Positions 8,099 through 17,078 of a stretch of DNA of 64,000 bases are shown here, piece after piece. Position numbers and translations under genes: made by a program. This DNA comes from Holophagales bacterium (lineage in GTDB: Bacteria > Acidobacteriota > Thermoanaerobaculia > UBA5066), in contig JADKBZ010000021.1 in assembly GCA_016714815.1 (NCBI GenBank), positions 1 through 64,000 of the forward strand, written 5' to 3'. Each line of letters begins with the position of its first letter. Within the stretch, counting starts at the first letter, position 1. Under the pieces are notes generated by a model. That model saw only the letters and a program-made list of their open reading frames with translations, ran no database searches and had not been told where the DNA came from.

Positions 8099-9352
8099 TC
8101 AGTTCTTCTTCGCCGGCTTTCCCTTCTTCGCTTCGCCGAAGGAGGAGTGCGTCCGGAATCCGCCGTGCGCCTTCGCCTTCTTCGCCGGGCCGTTTTCGCG
8201 GAGCTTGGCGTGGTAGTCGACCGGAGCGCGCTGGCTCAGGCCTTCGCCGCGCCGGGCCGCCTCGAATGCCGTGCGGAGGGTCGCCATGTTCTCCTCGCGC
8301 CGCCGGTAGAGCCTCTTGAGCGGACGCGGCGCGTGCCGGGCCAGGGCGTAGGCCGTCAGGAGGGGCAGGGCGATCGTCGCGTCGCAGTAGCAGACGACGG
8401 TGTCGGGCAAGGCGCTCGGGTCGATCTTTCCCCACGAGACGGCCTCCGACGGCGTCGCCCCCGAGAGGCCTCCCGTGTCGGGTCGCGCGTCGGTGAGCTG
8501 GAGGAAGAAGTCGTGCCCCGCCTCGTCGATCCCGAGGACCTCCTGGATCTGGGGCTCGGTCTGGAGGAGGAAGTTCTTCGGGCTCCCGCCCCCGACGATG
8601 AGGACGGCGCTCTTTCCGCCGGACCTCTTGGCCGCGTAGACGATGGAAGCCGTCTCGTTCACGTCGGCCGAGACGTCGAAGGAGAAGCCGCCCCCTTCGA
8701 GCGCGCGCCGCGCGACGTTCATCCCGATCGAGGAGTCTCCGGGGGAGCTGGTGTAGATCGGGACGTCGTACTTGAAGGCCGAGGCGAGAACCGACTGGTC
8801 GGGCGGGACCCGGAGCACCTTCTGGCGCGCGGTCAGGAACCGCCCCGCGAGCCAGTGGAACTCGGCCGTCGACATCGGCCGCTGGAAGTCGGGCGCCTTG
8901 AGCATCTCGCGGAAGAAGGCGTCGGTGTCGAGGAGGACCTCGTAGGGGAAGACGATGTCGTAGATCCGGATGACGCCGTCGTTGCGCAGGGCGACGTCGT
9001 CGAACGTCGGCTTCCCCTCGTGGATCGGCATCCCGAGGCCGTGGTGGACGTCGTGGTAGAGGTTCGCGCCCGTGGAGATCATCCAGTCGATGAAGCCGGC
9101 CTTCATGAGCGGGATGAGGCAGGCGAGGCCGAGGCCGGCCGGCGTCAGTGCGCCCGTCAGCGAGACGCCGACCGTGACGTCCGGGTCGAGCATCCGCTTC
9201 GAGAAGAGCCCGCATCCCTCGCGCAGGCGGGCGGCGTTGTAGGCGGAGAAGGTCTGGTCGATCAGGTCCGCGGCACGAACGCTTCCCCGGACGGGGCGGG
9301 GCGCGATCCGGCGGCCGGAGAGGAACGGGCTCGTCGCTTTCTGCTTGGCCAT
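8099..9352 (-). CDS. Deoxyhypusine synthase family protein
   Basis: Family of NAD-dependent enzymes that transfer the aminobutyl group of spermidine; eukaryotic members act on eIF5A, and bacterial relatives may make homospermidine or act on unknown targets. The 417-residue protein has the family fold signals TGALTPAGLG, STGANLYHD, VLIVGGGSPKNF and the catalytic block AVSWGKID; the lysine matching the eukaryotic active-site lysine is residue 309. The last ~30 residues are Lys/Gly/Ala-rich (ending KKGKPAKKN), an addition to the core. The ATG at 9352 is chosen because the upstream part of the open frame is non-conserved. It is divergent from the ABC ATPase genes. The substrate in this organism is unknown. 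Confidence 0.85.
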   Translation of the reverse strand: MAKQKATSPFLSGRRIAPRPVRGSVRAADLIDQTFSAYNAARLREGCGLFSKRMLDPDVTVGVSLTGALTPAGLGLACLIPLMKAGFIDWMISTGANLYHDVHHGLGMPIHEGKPTFDDVALRNDGVIRIYDIVFPYEVLLDTDAFFREMLKAPDFQRPMSTAEFHWLAGRFLTARQKVLRVPPDQSVLASAFKYDVPIYTSSPGDSSIGMNVARRALEGGGFSFDVSADVNETASIVYAAKRSGGKSAVLIVGGGSPKNFLLQTEPQIQEVLGIDEAGHDFFLQLTDARPDTGGLSGATPSEAVSWGKIDPSALPDTVVCYCDATIALPLLTAYALARHAPRPLKRLYRRREENMATLRTAFEAARRGEGLSQRAPVDYHAKLRENGPAKKAKAHGGFRTHSSFGEAKKGKPAKKN

Positions 9353-9422
9353 ACGGCCGGGAACCGTAGCAGGGCCGCGTGGAAACGGAAAGGGGCGTCG
9401 CGCCGGTATCATCGCCTTCGAG

Positions 9423-10418
9423 ATGAAGAGCGGCTCCCCCGACGCCTCGAGCGACGCGCCGCTCCTCTCCGTCCGGTCTCTCTCCGTCGCCTTCGGGGGC
9501 ACGCCGGTCGTCGACGGCGTGTCGTTCGACGTGTCGCGTGGCGAGGTGGTCGCCCTCGTCGGAGAGTCGGGCTCGGGCAAGACGGTCACCGGCCTCTCCC
9601 TGCTCGACCTGGTCCCGGATCCGGGCCGCCGGGTCGGAGGCGAGATCCTCTTCGAGGGGCGCAATGTCGGATCGCTCTCCGGGCCGGAGCTTCGCCACCT
9701 GCGCGGCGGCGGGATCGGTTTCGTCTTTCAGGAGCCCGGTGCCGTGCTCGATCCCGTCCGGACGATCGGGAGCGAGCTGATCTCCGTGCTCCGCCGTCAC
9801 TGCGGCCTCTCTCGGGCCGACGCCCGCGAGGAGGCGCTCGCGTGGCTCTCTCGCGTGGCGCTCCCGGACCCCGAGGCGCGGATGGGCGACCTGCCGCATC
9901 GGATGTCCGGGGGAATGCGCCAGCGCGCGATGGTCGCCCTCGCGCTCGCGGGAGGGCCCCGTCTCCTCGTCGCCGACGAGCCGACGACGGCGCTCGACGT
10001 GACGATCCAGGCGCAGATCCTCGAGCTCCTGCTCCGCCTGCGCGACGAGCTCGGCCTCGCGGTGCTCCTCGTCACGCACGATCTCGGCATCGTCGCGGAG
10101 GTGGCCGACCGCGCCCTCGTGATGTACGCCGGGGAGATCGTCGAGGAGGCGCCCGTAGAGCGCCTCCTCCGGGCGCCGGAGCACCCGTACACGAAGGCGC
10201 TCCTCCTCTCGGATCCCGGCGAGGCGGAGGGGGCGGCGAGGGCGAAGCTCCCGGCGATCGGAGGCACCGTTCCCGAACCGGGGGCCTGGCCCGTGGGCTG
10301 CCGTTTCGCGCCGCGATGCCCGGCCGCCTTCGACCGGTGCGCCGTCGAGCACCCCGCCGCCGTCTCCCGCCCGGGCGGGAGGGTCGCCTGCTTCCTCGCG
10401 GGGGAGGAGCGGCCGTGA
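9423..10418 (+). CDS. Oligopeptide/dipeptide ABC transporter ATPase (DppD/OppD type)
   Basis: ATP-binding subunit of a peptide- or nickel-type importer. It has Walker A GESGSGKTV, signature MSGGMRQRAMVA, Walker B LLVADEPTTALD and the H-loop VTHDLGI, and ends with the Opp/Dpp-specific cysteine-containing tail (CRFAPRCPAAFDRC) that binds an iron-sulfur cluster in some members. ATG 9423 is preferred over an upstream in-frame start because it leads straight into the conserved domain. It overlaps the next ATPase gene by four bases. No permease or substrate-binding protein is present nearby. Confidence 0.9.
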   Translation: MKSGSPDASSDAPLLSVRSLSVAFGGTPVVDGVSFDVSRGEVVALVGESGSGKTVTGLSLLDLVPDPGRRVGGEILFEGRNVGSLSGPELRHLRGGGIGFVFQEPGAVLDPVRTIGSELISVLRRHCGLSRADAREEALAWLSRVALPDPEARMGDLPHRMSGGMRQRAMVALALAGGPRLLVADEPTTALDVTIQAQILELLLRLRDELGLAVLLVTHDLGIVAEVADRALVMYAGEIVEEAPVERLLRAPEHPYTKALLLSDPGEAEGAARAKLPAIGGTVPEPGAWPVGCRFAPRCPAAFDRCAVEHPAAVSRPGGRVACFLAGEERP

Positions 10419-11473
10419 CGGCTCCCGCCGCGGCCGCCGGCGTCCGCGCCGAGCCACTCCTCTCCGTGCAGAGCCTGTCGAAGTCGTTTCCGTCGCCCCG
10501 GACGCACCTCTGGGGCGGAACGCGCCGTGAGGTCCGGGCCGTCTCCGGAGTCTCCTTCGACCTCGCGGCCGGCCAGACGCTCGCCCTCGTCGGCGAGTCG
10601 GGCTCGGGCAAGAGCACGACGGCGCGCCTCGTCCTGCGTCTCCTCGCGCCCGACCGAGGCACCGTCCGGTTCGATGGCCGCGACTGGCTCGCCCTCTCCC
10701 GTTCCGAGCTCGGCAGCGCCCGCCGGGACGTCGGCGTCGTCTTCCAGGACCCTGGCAGCTCCCTCAACCCGAGGATGAACGTCGGAGCCATCGTCGGCGA
10801 GCCCCTCGCCATTCACCGCGTCGGGAGCTCCGCCGCTCGCCGCGAGCGGGTGCTCGCCCTGCTCGACGCCGTCGGTCTCCCCCCGCAGGCGGCCGGGAAG
10901 CGCCCGGAAGAGTTCTCGGGCGGCCAGAGGCAGAGAATCGCCATCGCGAGGGCGCTCGCCACGGAGCCGAAGCTCGTGGTCCTCGACGAACCGGTCTCCG
11001 CGCTCGACGTTTCCATCCGCGCTCAGGTCCTGAACCTCCTCCTCGAGCTCCAGGAGACGACTCCTTCGCGGCCCGCGTACCTCTTCATCGGGCACGATCT
11101 CGGCGTCGTGAAGCACCTGGCCGACCGGATCGCGGTCATGTACCTCGGCCGGATCGTCGAGGAGGGGCCGACCGGAGAGGTCCTCGGATCCCCCCGGCAC
11201 CCCTACACGGCCCTTCTTCTCGCCTCGCGCCCCGGGCTCGGGAAGCGAGGGGATCCCGGGGCCGCGCGGCGTCGTAGAGTGGCGGGGGAGCCCGCTTCCC
11301 CCGCCAGCCCGCCCCCTGGATGCCCGTTTCACCCCCGCTGCCCGTCCGCGGATGCCGCGTGCCGGGAGCGCTTTCCCGACGAGACTCTCGAGCCTCCGGC
11401 ATCGGGCCGGAGGTTCGTCTGCCACCACCCGGAGGCCCTCTCCGGGGGAAACTTTTCCGCCCCGTCTTCGTAA
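10415..11473 (+). CDS. Oligopeptide/dipeptide ABC transporter ATPase (DppF/OppF type)
   Basis: Partner of the preceding ATPase; such pairs energise two-ATPase peptide importers. Seen: Walker A GESGSGKSTT, FQDPGSSLNPRM after the Q-loop, signature FSGGQRQRIAIARAL, Walker B LVVLDEPVSALD, H-loop IGHDLGVV and the family tail PPGCPFHPRCPSA. It starts at GTG 10415 inside the stop of the upstream gene (GTGA overlap) and is 352 residues long. The missing permeases must be encoded elsewhere if the transporter is functional. Confidence 0.9.
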   Translation: MTAPAAAAGVRAEPLLSVQSLSKSFPSPRTHLWGGTRREVRAVSGVSFDLAAGQTLALVGESGSGKSTTARLVLRLLAPDRGTVRFDGRDWLALSRSELGSARRDVGVVFQDPGSSLNPRMNVGAIVGEPLAIHRVGSSAARRERVLALLDAVGLPPQAAGKRPEEFSGGQRQRIAIARALATEPKLVVLDEPVSALDVSIRAQVLNLLLELQETTPSRPAYLFIGHDLGVVKHLADRIAVMYLGRIVEEGPTGEVLGSPRHPYTALLLASRPGLGKRGDPGAARRRRVAGEPASPASPPPGCPFHPRCPSADAACRERFPDETLEPPASGRRFVCHHPEALSGGNFSAPSS

Positions 11474-11509
11474 CGGATGGGCGTGGATACACCTCGCAAG
11501 GAGGACGTC

Positions 11510-13168
11510 TTGAACATCGACGATCGGGAGCGCCGCTTCCCGCGCCGCGCGGCCGCGGCCGCGCTCCTCGCCCTCACCCCGTTCTGGAACGGGACCGCCC
11601 TGGCAGCAGACCCGGGCGCCCGAGTGATCGTTCCGATCGGGAGCGGGCAAAGACAGGCCCAGCCCCTTCCCTCGGGGGAGAAGATCGAGCTGACCCTCGC
11701 GCAGGCCATCGAGTTCGCCCTGCGCAACGCGCTCGACCTGGACGTGGCCTCGCTCAGCTACCAGCGGTCGGGCTTCAGCATCGGCGCCGCCCAGGGCATC
11801 TTCGACCCGAACGTCACGGCCGACGTCAGCGCGAGCTCGCGCGAGACCCCGACGACCAGCAGCTTCCAGTCCCCCGCCTCGACGTCGCAGCGGTTCGAAT
11901 TCGGGTTCGGCGGGCTGACCCAGATCGGCACCGAGTACAGCGTCGGGTTCGGCGGAGTCCGGTCCGACTCCCCGACGAAGACGTCGATTCCGGGCTACGT
12001 CGAGATCAACCCGACGTTCTCGAGCTCCCTGACGGCCTCCGTCACCCAGCCCCTCCTCCGGGGGTTCGGCCGGGACGTGAACACCCGCCTCGTCGTCCAG
12101 AGCCGGCTCGGGCAGGACTCGGCGGCGTGGGACTTCGTCGCGAGCGTGCAGACCGCGGTCCAGCTCGTCGAGAACGCCTACTGGGACCTCGTCTACGCCA
12201 ACTCGAACCTCGAGTCCAAGAAGGAAGCCCTCGACCGCGCGAAGGACTTCAACCGGATCACGAAGATCAAGATCGACGTCGGCGCGCTCGCCCCGATCGA
12301 GATCGTCCAGACCGAGGTGACGATCGCCCAGCGCGAGCAGGAGATCATCCTCGCCGAGGGGCAGATCGGCGACGCCCAGGACCGCCTCAAGCGGCTGCTG
12401 AACGTCACCGACCTCAACACCTGGAGCCGCCCGATCGTCCCGACCGACAAGCCGGCCGAGGAGAGGCTCGAGATCGACGTCGAGGCCGGGATCCGGTCCG
12501 CGATCGAGGTGAGGCCCGAGGTGAAGCAGGCCCTCGTCAACATCGAGTCGAGGAAGATCAACGTCGTCTTCAACCGCAACGAGCTCAAGCCTAGGCTCGA
12601 CGCGAGGGGCGCGTACGGCCTCTCGGGTGTCGGCTTCAACAACGATCTCGTCCAGCCGGGCTCCAGCTACTCGGACGCCTTCTCCCAGATCGGGAGCTGG
12701 GACTACCCGAACTGGTCGGTCGGCCTGAACTTCGCCATTCCCCTGAGGAACCGGACCGCGAAGGCGAACGCCGCCATCGCCGCGACGGACCTCGAGCTGG
12801 CGAACACGAACCTCGCGCTCCTCAAGCAGAACCTCTCGCTCGAGGTCCGCACCGCGGCCCGCAACGTCGACACGGCCCGCCGCTCGGTGGCCGCGGCGAA
12901 GAAGGCCCGCGAGCTGGCCGACCGGAACCTCGACGCCGAGCGCAAGAAGTTCGAGAACGGCATGACGACCTCGTTCACGGTCGCCCAGGTCCAGAACGAC
13001 CTGACGACGGCCCGCTCGAACGAGCTTCTCGCCATCGCCGGCTACCTGAAGTCGATGGTCTCCTGGCACAAGGCGGTCGGCGACCTTCTCCCGACCAAGA
13101 ACGTCGAGATCGCCGGCCTCCCGAACGCGATGCAGGCGCCCGCGGCCGTGGAGGGGGCGCGCCCGTGA
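11510..13168 (+). CDS. TolC-family outer-membrane efflux protein
   Basis: Trimeric outer-membrane channel subunit for efflux or type I export. A TTG at 11510 preceded by AAGGAGG five bases upstream gives a proper signal peptide (two basic residues, then AAAAALLALTPFW, cleavage near TALAA); an in-frame ATG at 11477 would place an implausible charged stretch before it. Two outer membrane efflux repeats are visible: ELTLAQAIEFALRNALDLDV near the start, and long alpha-helical segments such as SKKEALDRAKDFNRI and NTNLALLKQNLSLEVRTA. It overlaps the downstream membrane protein gene by four bases. Confidence 0.88.
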   Translation: MNIDDRERRFPRRAAAAALLALTPFWNGTALAADPGARVIVPIGSGQRQAQPLPSGEKIELTLAQAIEFALRNALDLDVASLSYQRSGFSIGAAQGIFDPNVTADVSASSRETPTTSSFQSPASTSQRFEFGFGGLTQIGTEYSVGFGGVRSDSPTKTSIPGYVEINPTFSSSLTASVTQPLLRGFGRDVNTRLVVQSRLGQDSAAWDFVASVQTAVQLVENAYWDLVYANSNLESKKEALDRAKDFNRITKIKIDVGALAPIEIVQTEVTIAQREQEIILAEGQIGDAQDRLKRLLNVTDLNTWSRPIVPTDKPAEERLEIDVEAGIRSAIEVRPEVKQALVNIESRKINVVFNRNELKPRLDARGAYGLSGVGFNNDLVQPGSSYSDAFSQIGSWDYPNWSVGLNFAIPLRNRTAKANAAIAATDLELANTNLALLKQNLSLEVRTAARNVDTARRSVAAAKKARELADRNLDAERKKFENGMTTSFTVAQVQNDLTTARSNELLAIAGYLKSMVSWHKAVGDLLPTKNVEIAGLPNAMQAPAAVEGARP

Positions 13169-13932
13169 CCGAATCCGGTCCCGGCGCCCCGCAGGCGGCG
13201 CCGGGCGCGGCGGAGCCGGGTCTCTCCCCGTTCTCCGCGCTCACCGGAACCTTCACGAGCCCCGCGAACACGTTCGCGGGGCTCGTTCGCCGCCCCACCT
13301 GGTGGCTCCCTCTTCTTCTCTGGCTCATCGGGGTCACCGCCGTCGTCTACGTCTCGACGCCGAAGATCGACATGGAGCGGACCTACCGCGAGATGTTCGA
13401 GTCCCGCGCCGCGAAGACGGGCCAGGCGATGTCGGACCAGCAGATCCGCGAGCTGGTCGCCCGCTCGGAGAAGACCCCGCTGAAGGCGTCGCTCCAGAGC
13501 CTCCCGGTCGTCGCGCTGATGTTCTTCTTCGTCGCCCTCGTCCTCTGGGGCGGCGCACGGGCCTTCGGCTCGGAGGCGCGCTTCGGGCAGGTCGCCGCCG
13601 TCTGGAGCCACGCCAACCTCCCGAACCTCGTGGGCGTCCTCGTGGCGATCCCGATCCTGGCGTCGCTGCCCGAGGCCTCCGAATCGCAGTTCTCCATCCA
13701 GAAGGCGCTGAAGTCGAACGTCGGCGCGTTCCTTCCGCCCGACGCGCCGGCCTTCCTCGCGTCGGTCGCATCGTCGGCAGACCTCTTCAGCCTCGCCGCG
13801 CTCGCCCTCCTCGCCGTCGGGATGAAGAAGCTCCCCCAGATGCCGTCCGGGGCGGCCGTCGGCGTCCCCGTCGTCCTCTGGTCCCTCTACGTGCTCGGAA
13901 AAGCGGCGCTCGCGGCCGTGTTCCTGGGGTGA
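13165..13932 (+). CDS. Yip1-family integral membrane protein
   Basis: A 255-residue protein with an Ala/Pro/Gly-rich N-terminus and about five hydrophobic segments (WWLPLLLWLIGVTAVVYV, VVALMFFFVALVLWGGARA, LVGVLVAIPILASLPEA, LFSLAALALLAV, VPVVLWSLYVLGKAALAAVF). The segment FTSPANTFAGLVRRPTWW resembles the start of Yip1/YIP1-domain proteins, which often accompany TolC and MacB-like ATPase genes in this type of genome. The start GTG overlaps the tolC stop, and the ABC ATPase follows four bases after the stop, so the three are one operon. Exact role unknown. Confidence 0.7.
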   Translation: MTESGPGAPQAAPGAAEPGLSPFSALTGTFTSPANTFAGLVRRPTWWLPLLLWLIGVTAVVYVSTPKIDMERTYREMFESRAAKTGQAMSDQQIRELVARSEKTPLKASLQSLPVVALMFFFVALVLWGGARAFGSEARFGQVAAVWSHANLPNLVGVLVAIPILASLPEASESQFSIQKALKSNVGAFLPPDAPAFLASVASSADLFSLAALALLAVGMKKLPQMPSGAAVGVPVVLWSLYVLGKAALAAVFLG

Positions 13933-13936
13933 TGCC

Positions 13937-14674
13937 GTGTCGATACTGATCGAAATGCGTGAGATCGAGAAGACCTACGTCGTGGGCGAGGAGAAGGTCC
14001 GGGCCCTCCGCGGGGTCACCTTCACCATCGGCAAGGGCGAATACGTCGCCATCATGGGGCCCTCGGGCTCCGGGAAGTCGACGCTGATGAACCTCATCGG
14101 CTGCCTCGACACGCCGACCGCCGGCACCTACCTCCTGAACGGGCAGCTCGTGCAGGACCTCGACGACGACTCGCTGGCGAGGATCCGCAACAAGGAAATC
14201 GGCTTCGTCTTCCAGACGTTCAACCTCCTGCCGCGGACGAGCGCCCTCCAGCAGGTCGAGCTTCCGCTCGTTTACGCCGGCCTGGCGCGCAAGGAGCGTC
14301 GGGAAAAGGCCGAGAAGGCGCTCGAGCACGTCGGCCTCACCGACCGCTCGCACCACAACCCCAACGAGCTCTCGGGCGGCCAGAGGCAGCGCGTGGCGAT
14401 CGCGCGGGCCCTCGTCACGAACCCCTCGATCCTCCTGGCCGACGAGCCGACGGGAAACCTCGACTCGCAGACCGGCGAGGACATCATGCGGCTCTTCCGC
14501 GAGCTGAACGACCTGGGGAACGCGATCGTCCTCGTCACGCACGAGGAAGACATCGCCGCGCACGCCAAGCGGATCATCCGGATCCGCGACGGGCAGATCT
14601 CCGACGACCGCCCGAACGACTCGAAGCGGGCCGAGGCCGTCTCCCGGGCCAAGAGGGAAGCGCTCGAGTCCTGA
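13937..14674 (+). CDS. MacB/LolD-type ABC transporter ATPase
   Basis: Cytoplasmic ATPase of the family that drives MacB-type efflux or lipoprotein release. Seen: Walker A GPSGSGKSTLMN, Q-loop VFQTFNLLPRTSALQQVELPL, signature LSGGQRQRVAIARAL, Walker B ILLADEPTGNLDS and H-loop VTHEEDIA. The 245-residue length is standard. It lies directly behind tolC and the Yip1-like gene, but no membrane-fusion protein or FtsX-like permease gene follows: a strong terminator comes eight bases later. Either the permease is unlinked or the Yip1-like protein partners it. Confidence 0.92.
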   Translation: MSILIEMREIEKTYVVGEEKVRALRGVTFTIGKGEYVAIMGPSGSGKSTLMNLIGCLDTPTAGTYLLNGQLVQDLDDDSLARIRNKEIGFVFQTFNLLPRTSALQQVELPLVYAGLARKERREKAEKALEHVGLTDRSHHNPNELSGGQRQRVAIARALVTNPSILLADEPTGNLDSQTGEDIMRLFRELNDLGNAIVLVTHEEDIAAHAKRIIRIRDGQISDDRPNDSKRAEAVSRAKREALES

Positions 14675-14681
14675 CACCCGA

Positions 14682-14714
14682 GGGAGCTGGCGCCGCCCTC
14701 AGGCGCCAGCTCCC
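14682..14714 (+). terminator. Terminator hairpin after the ABC ATPase gene
   Basis: A perfect 13-bp inverted repeat (GGGAGCTGGCGCC at 14682-14694 with its complement at 14702-14714) and a 7-base loop, located eight bases after the stop of the MacB-type ATPase gene. There is no long T-tract. It marks the end of the tolC operon. Confidence 0.7.
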
Positions 14715-14768
14715 GTGCCTCGCCAGAGGCAGACCCGGCCAGCCCCCGCGCTCCGGCGAACGGTCTCC

Positions 14769-14798
14769 TTGCCGGGTTGCTCCCGACAGGGACATACT
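14769..14798 (+). promoter_or_regulatory. Candidate promoter of the beta-helix protein gene
   Basis: TTGCCG at 14769 and CATACT at 14793 with an 18-base spacer, in the gap after the terminator and about 80 bases before the ATG of the secreted protein. It matches sigma70-type boxes moderately well; there is no experimental support. Confidence 0.35.
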
Positions 14799-14875
14799 GT
14801 GGCCCGATTTCGTCTTCCTCCTGCAGCCCGGTCGCCGAGCCTCGTCTCGGAAAACTGGTCGAGAGGACTGAAGAG

Positions 14876-16297
14876 ATGAAGAGAACGAGCATTCTCGTCG
14901 CGATTCTGACTCTCGGTGTGACCTGGGGCCGGACCCTCCGCGCGGGGGAGATCCCGCTCGGGACCTGGAACGCTCCACCGACCTGGGCGGCAGCCGGTGC
15001 CGCCTCCGGCGCTTCCGATTCGAGCCGAATGTCGGCCGCGGCCCGGGCCGACTCGATCGACGCTCTCGACGCCGTCCCGACGCCGCCGCTCGTCTTCACG
15101 GGAATAGCGCCCTGCCGGGTCGCAGATACGCGCGACAGCGGGTTCCCTCCCGGCTACGGTCCTCCCTCGATGCCGTCGTCAGCACCCCGGGACTTCACCC
15201 TTGCGGGGCGTTGCGACATCCCGTCGAGCGCGCAGGCCGTTTCGGTGAACTTCACCGTGACGAACACGCTGGGTGCGGGGTTCCTCCTCGTCTTTCCCGC
15301 CGGAGGCGCTGCGGCGTCGGTCTCCACGCTCAACTACCTCGCCGGGCAGACGGTCGCGAACGCGGCGGTGGTTCCGCTCGGTACGGGCGGCGCCCTCACG
15401 GCCGTGGCCGGCGTTTCCGGCTTCGACCTGCTCGTCGACGTCAACGGCTACTACGCGCCGAGCACGGGGGGCTCAAGGACCCTCCTCGTCGGGCCCGTGG
15501 GAACGGCCGCGCAGAACGGAGCAGCTCTCCTCGCCGCCCTGGCCGGGATCACCACCGCCTCGGCGACCAATCCCTGGCTGGTGAAGGTCGAGCCGGGGGT
15601 CTACGACGTGGGAACGACCCCGCTCACCATGAAGCCGTACGTCGATCTCGAAGGCTCGGGCGAAGGGGTCACGAGGCTCCTCGGAAGCACCAGCGCCGGC
15701 TCTCCGAGCACCGGCACCGTCGTCGGCTCGAGCAACGCGGAACTCCGTTTCCTGACGGTCGAGAGCGCGGGAGCGAACGTTCACGCGGCCATCTTCTGCT
15801 CCGGCTCGTTCCGGTTGACGCACGTCACGGCCGCGGCGACCGGTGGCTCCTTTCCGATCGCCGTCTACAACAGCGGCGGCAGCTCCGTTCTCACCGCGGT
15901 GACGATCAGCTCCTCGGGCGGCTACGCCTACGGCTTCTACAACGTGTTCGGGTCGCCGACTCTCGTCGATGCCAGGGTCACCTCGGGCCAGACGGCCGTC
16001 TTCAACGACCGGGGAAACGTGACCATCCGGGGCAGCGTCCTGAGCGGTGGCAGCACGGGTCTTTTCGCATCGACGGACGCCGGCTCTCCCGGCAGCTTCC
16101 TCTCGACCGTGGAAGGGTCGAAGGTCTTCGGGGGGAGCAACTCGATCAGCGCCGCCTCGGCATCCGGTTCCACCATGACGGTCCTCGTCGGAACGTCCCA
16201 GCTCGCGGGCGGGCCCGTGACGGGGAGCGGAACGGTCCGATGCGTCGGCGTCTACGACGCGAGCTTCAACTCGCCCGGCTACACGACCTGCCCGTGA
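14876..16297 (+). CDS. Secreted right-handed beta-helix protein
   Basis: Probably exported; the 473-residue product starts MKRTSILVAILTLGVTWG, a signal peptide. Residues about 70-200 form a domain beginning with FTGIAPCRVADTRDSG and ending LLVDVNGYYAP, a module common on secreted proteins of several soil phyla. From about residue 200 the sequence is Ser/Gly/Thr/Val-rich with short hydrophobic strands (ELRFLTVESAG, SVLTAVTISSSGGYAYGF, VTIRGSVLSGGS), typical of a parallel beta-helix such as pectate-lyase-like folds. No catalytic residues can be recognised. It overlaps the next gene by four bases. An upstream in-frame ATG at 14777 is less likely. Confidence 0.75.
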   Translation: MKRTSILVAILTLGVTWGRTLRAGEIPLGTWNAPPTWAAAGAASGASDSSRMSAAARADSIDALDAVPTPPLVFTGIAPCRVADTRDSGFPPGYGPPSMPSSAPRDFTLAGRCDIPSSAQAVSVNFTVTNTLGAGFLLVFPAGGAAASVSTLNYLAGQTVANAAVVPLGTGGALTAVAGVSGFDLLVDVNGYYAPSTGGSRTLLVGPVGTAAQNGAALLAALAGITTASATNPWLVKVEPGVYDVGTTPLTMKPYVDLEGSGEGVTRLLGSTSAGSPSTGTVVGSSNAELRFLTVESAGANVHAAIFCSGSFRLTHVTAAATGGSFPIAVYNSGGSSVLTAVTISSSGGYAYGFYNVFGSPTLVDARVTSGQTAVFNDRGNVTIRGSVLSGGSTGLFASTDAGSPGSFLSTVEGSKVFGGSNSISAASASGSTMTVLVGTSQLAGGPVTGSGTVRCVGVYDASFNSPGYTTCP

Positions 16298-17078
16298 GGT
16301 TCGCGGAAGAAGGAAAGCCCCCGGGTTCCGAAGGCCTGGACGGGTCCGCCCCCTTCCTCACGGCCGAGTGGCGCCACCTCGCGATCCTCAACTACGAGGT
16401 GGACCCTGTGACTCTCCGCCCGCTCGTGCCGAAGGGGACCGAGCTCGACGACTGGAATGGACGGCATCTCGCGAGCGTCGTCGGCTTCCTCTTCGTGAAC
16501 ACGCGTGTCCTCGGGGTGCCGGTGCCGTTCCACACGAATTTCCCGGAGGTGAACCTTCGCTTCTACGTCCGCCGGAGGGTTCCCGACGGCTGGCATCGCG
16601 GCGTCGTCTTCGTCAAGGAGATCGTTCCGCGCGCGGCCATCGCCTGGATGGCGCGGACCCTCTACAACGAGCGGTACGTCGCGCTCCCGATGAGCTACAG
16701 CCTCGAGAGCGGGGACGGCGAGGTGCGCGGGGCGTCCTACTGCTGGACGCATCGGGGGCGCGAGGAACGGGTCGAGGTGACGGCATCGGCGCCCGCCGCC
16801 GTCCTCGTTCCGGGGAGCGAGGCGGAGTTCGTCGTGGAGCACTACTGGGGCTACGTTTCCCGACGCGACGGGGGGACCACCGGATACCGCGTCGCGCATC
16901 CGCCGTGGCGTCTCGCCCCTGCCTCCCGAGCCCACCTCCAGGCCGACGTCACGGCTCTCTACGGCGCCGAGTTTGCCGCGCCGTTGTCCGCCGCCCCCGC
17001 ATCGGCGTTCCTCGCGGAGGGCTCTGCCGTCACGGTTCACGGGGGCGTGCGGCTCGGCAAAGAAGGGAGGAGACTTGA
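16294..17078 (+). CDS. DUF2071 (YqjF-like) protein, probable 1-base deletion near the 3' end
   Basis: A family of about 240 residues with unknown function. The GTG start overlaps the beta-helix gene stop (GTGA). Conserved features: ILNYEVDPVTLRPLVPKGTELD, FHTNFPEVNLRFYVRR, the segment around ALPMSYSLESG and the end near FLAEGSAVTVHGG. After that the frame runs on open, through the next gene, to about 17844, which is not believable. Adding one G to the G-run at 17041-17045 ends the protein at TGA 17076-17078, overlapping the ATG of the DCC gene (TGATG). I therefore read it as an intact gene with a sequence deletion. Confidence 0.75.

Noticed and set aside
9797..13069. A 1090-codon minus-strand open frame across two ATPase genes and tolC
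   Set aside because: It crosses three well-supported genes on the other strand and has no recognisable domains.
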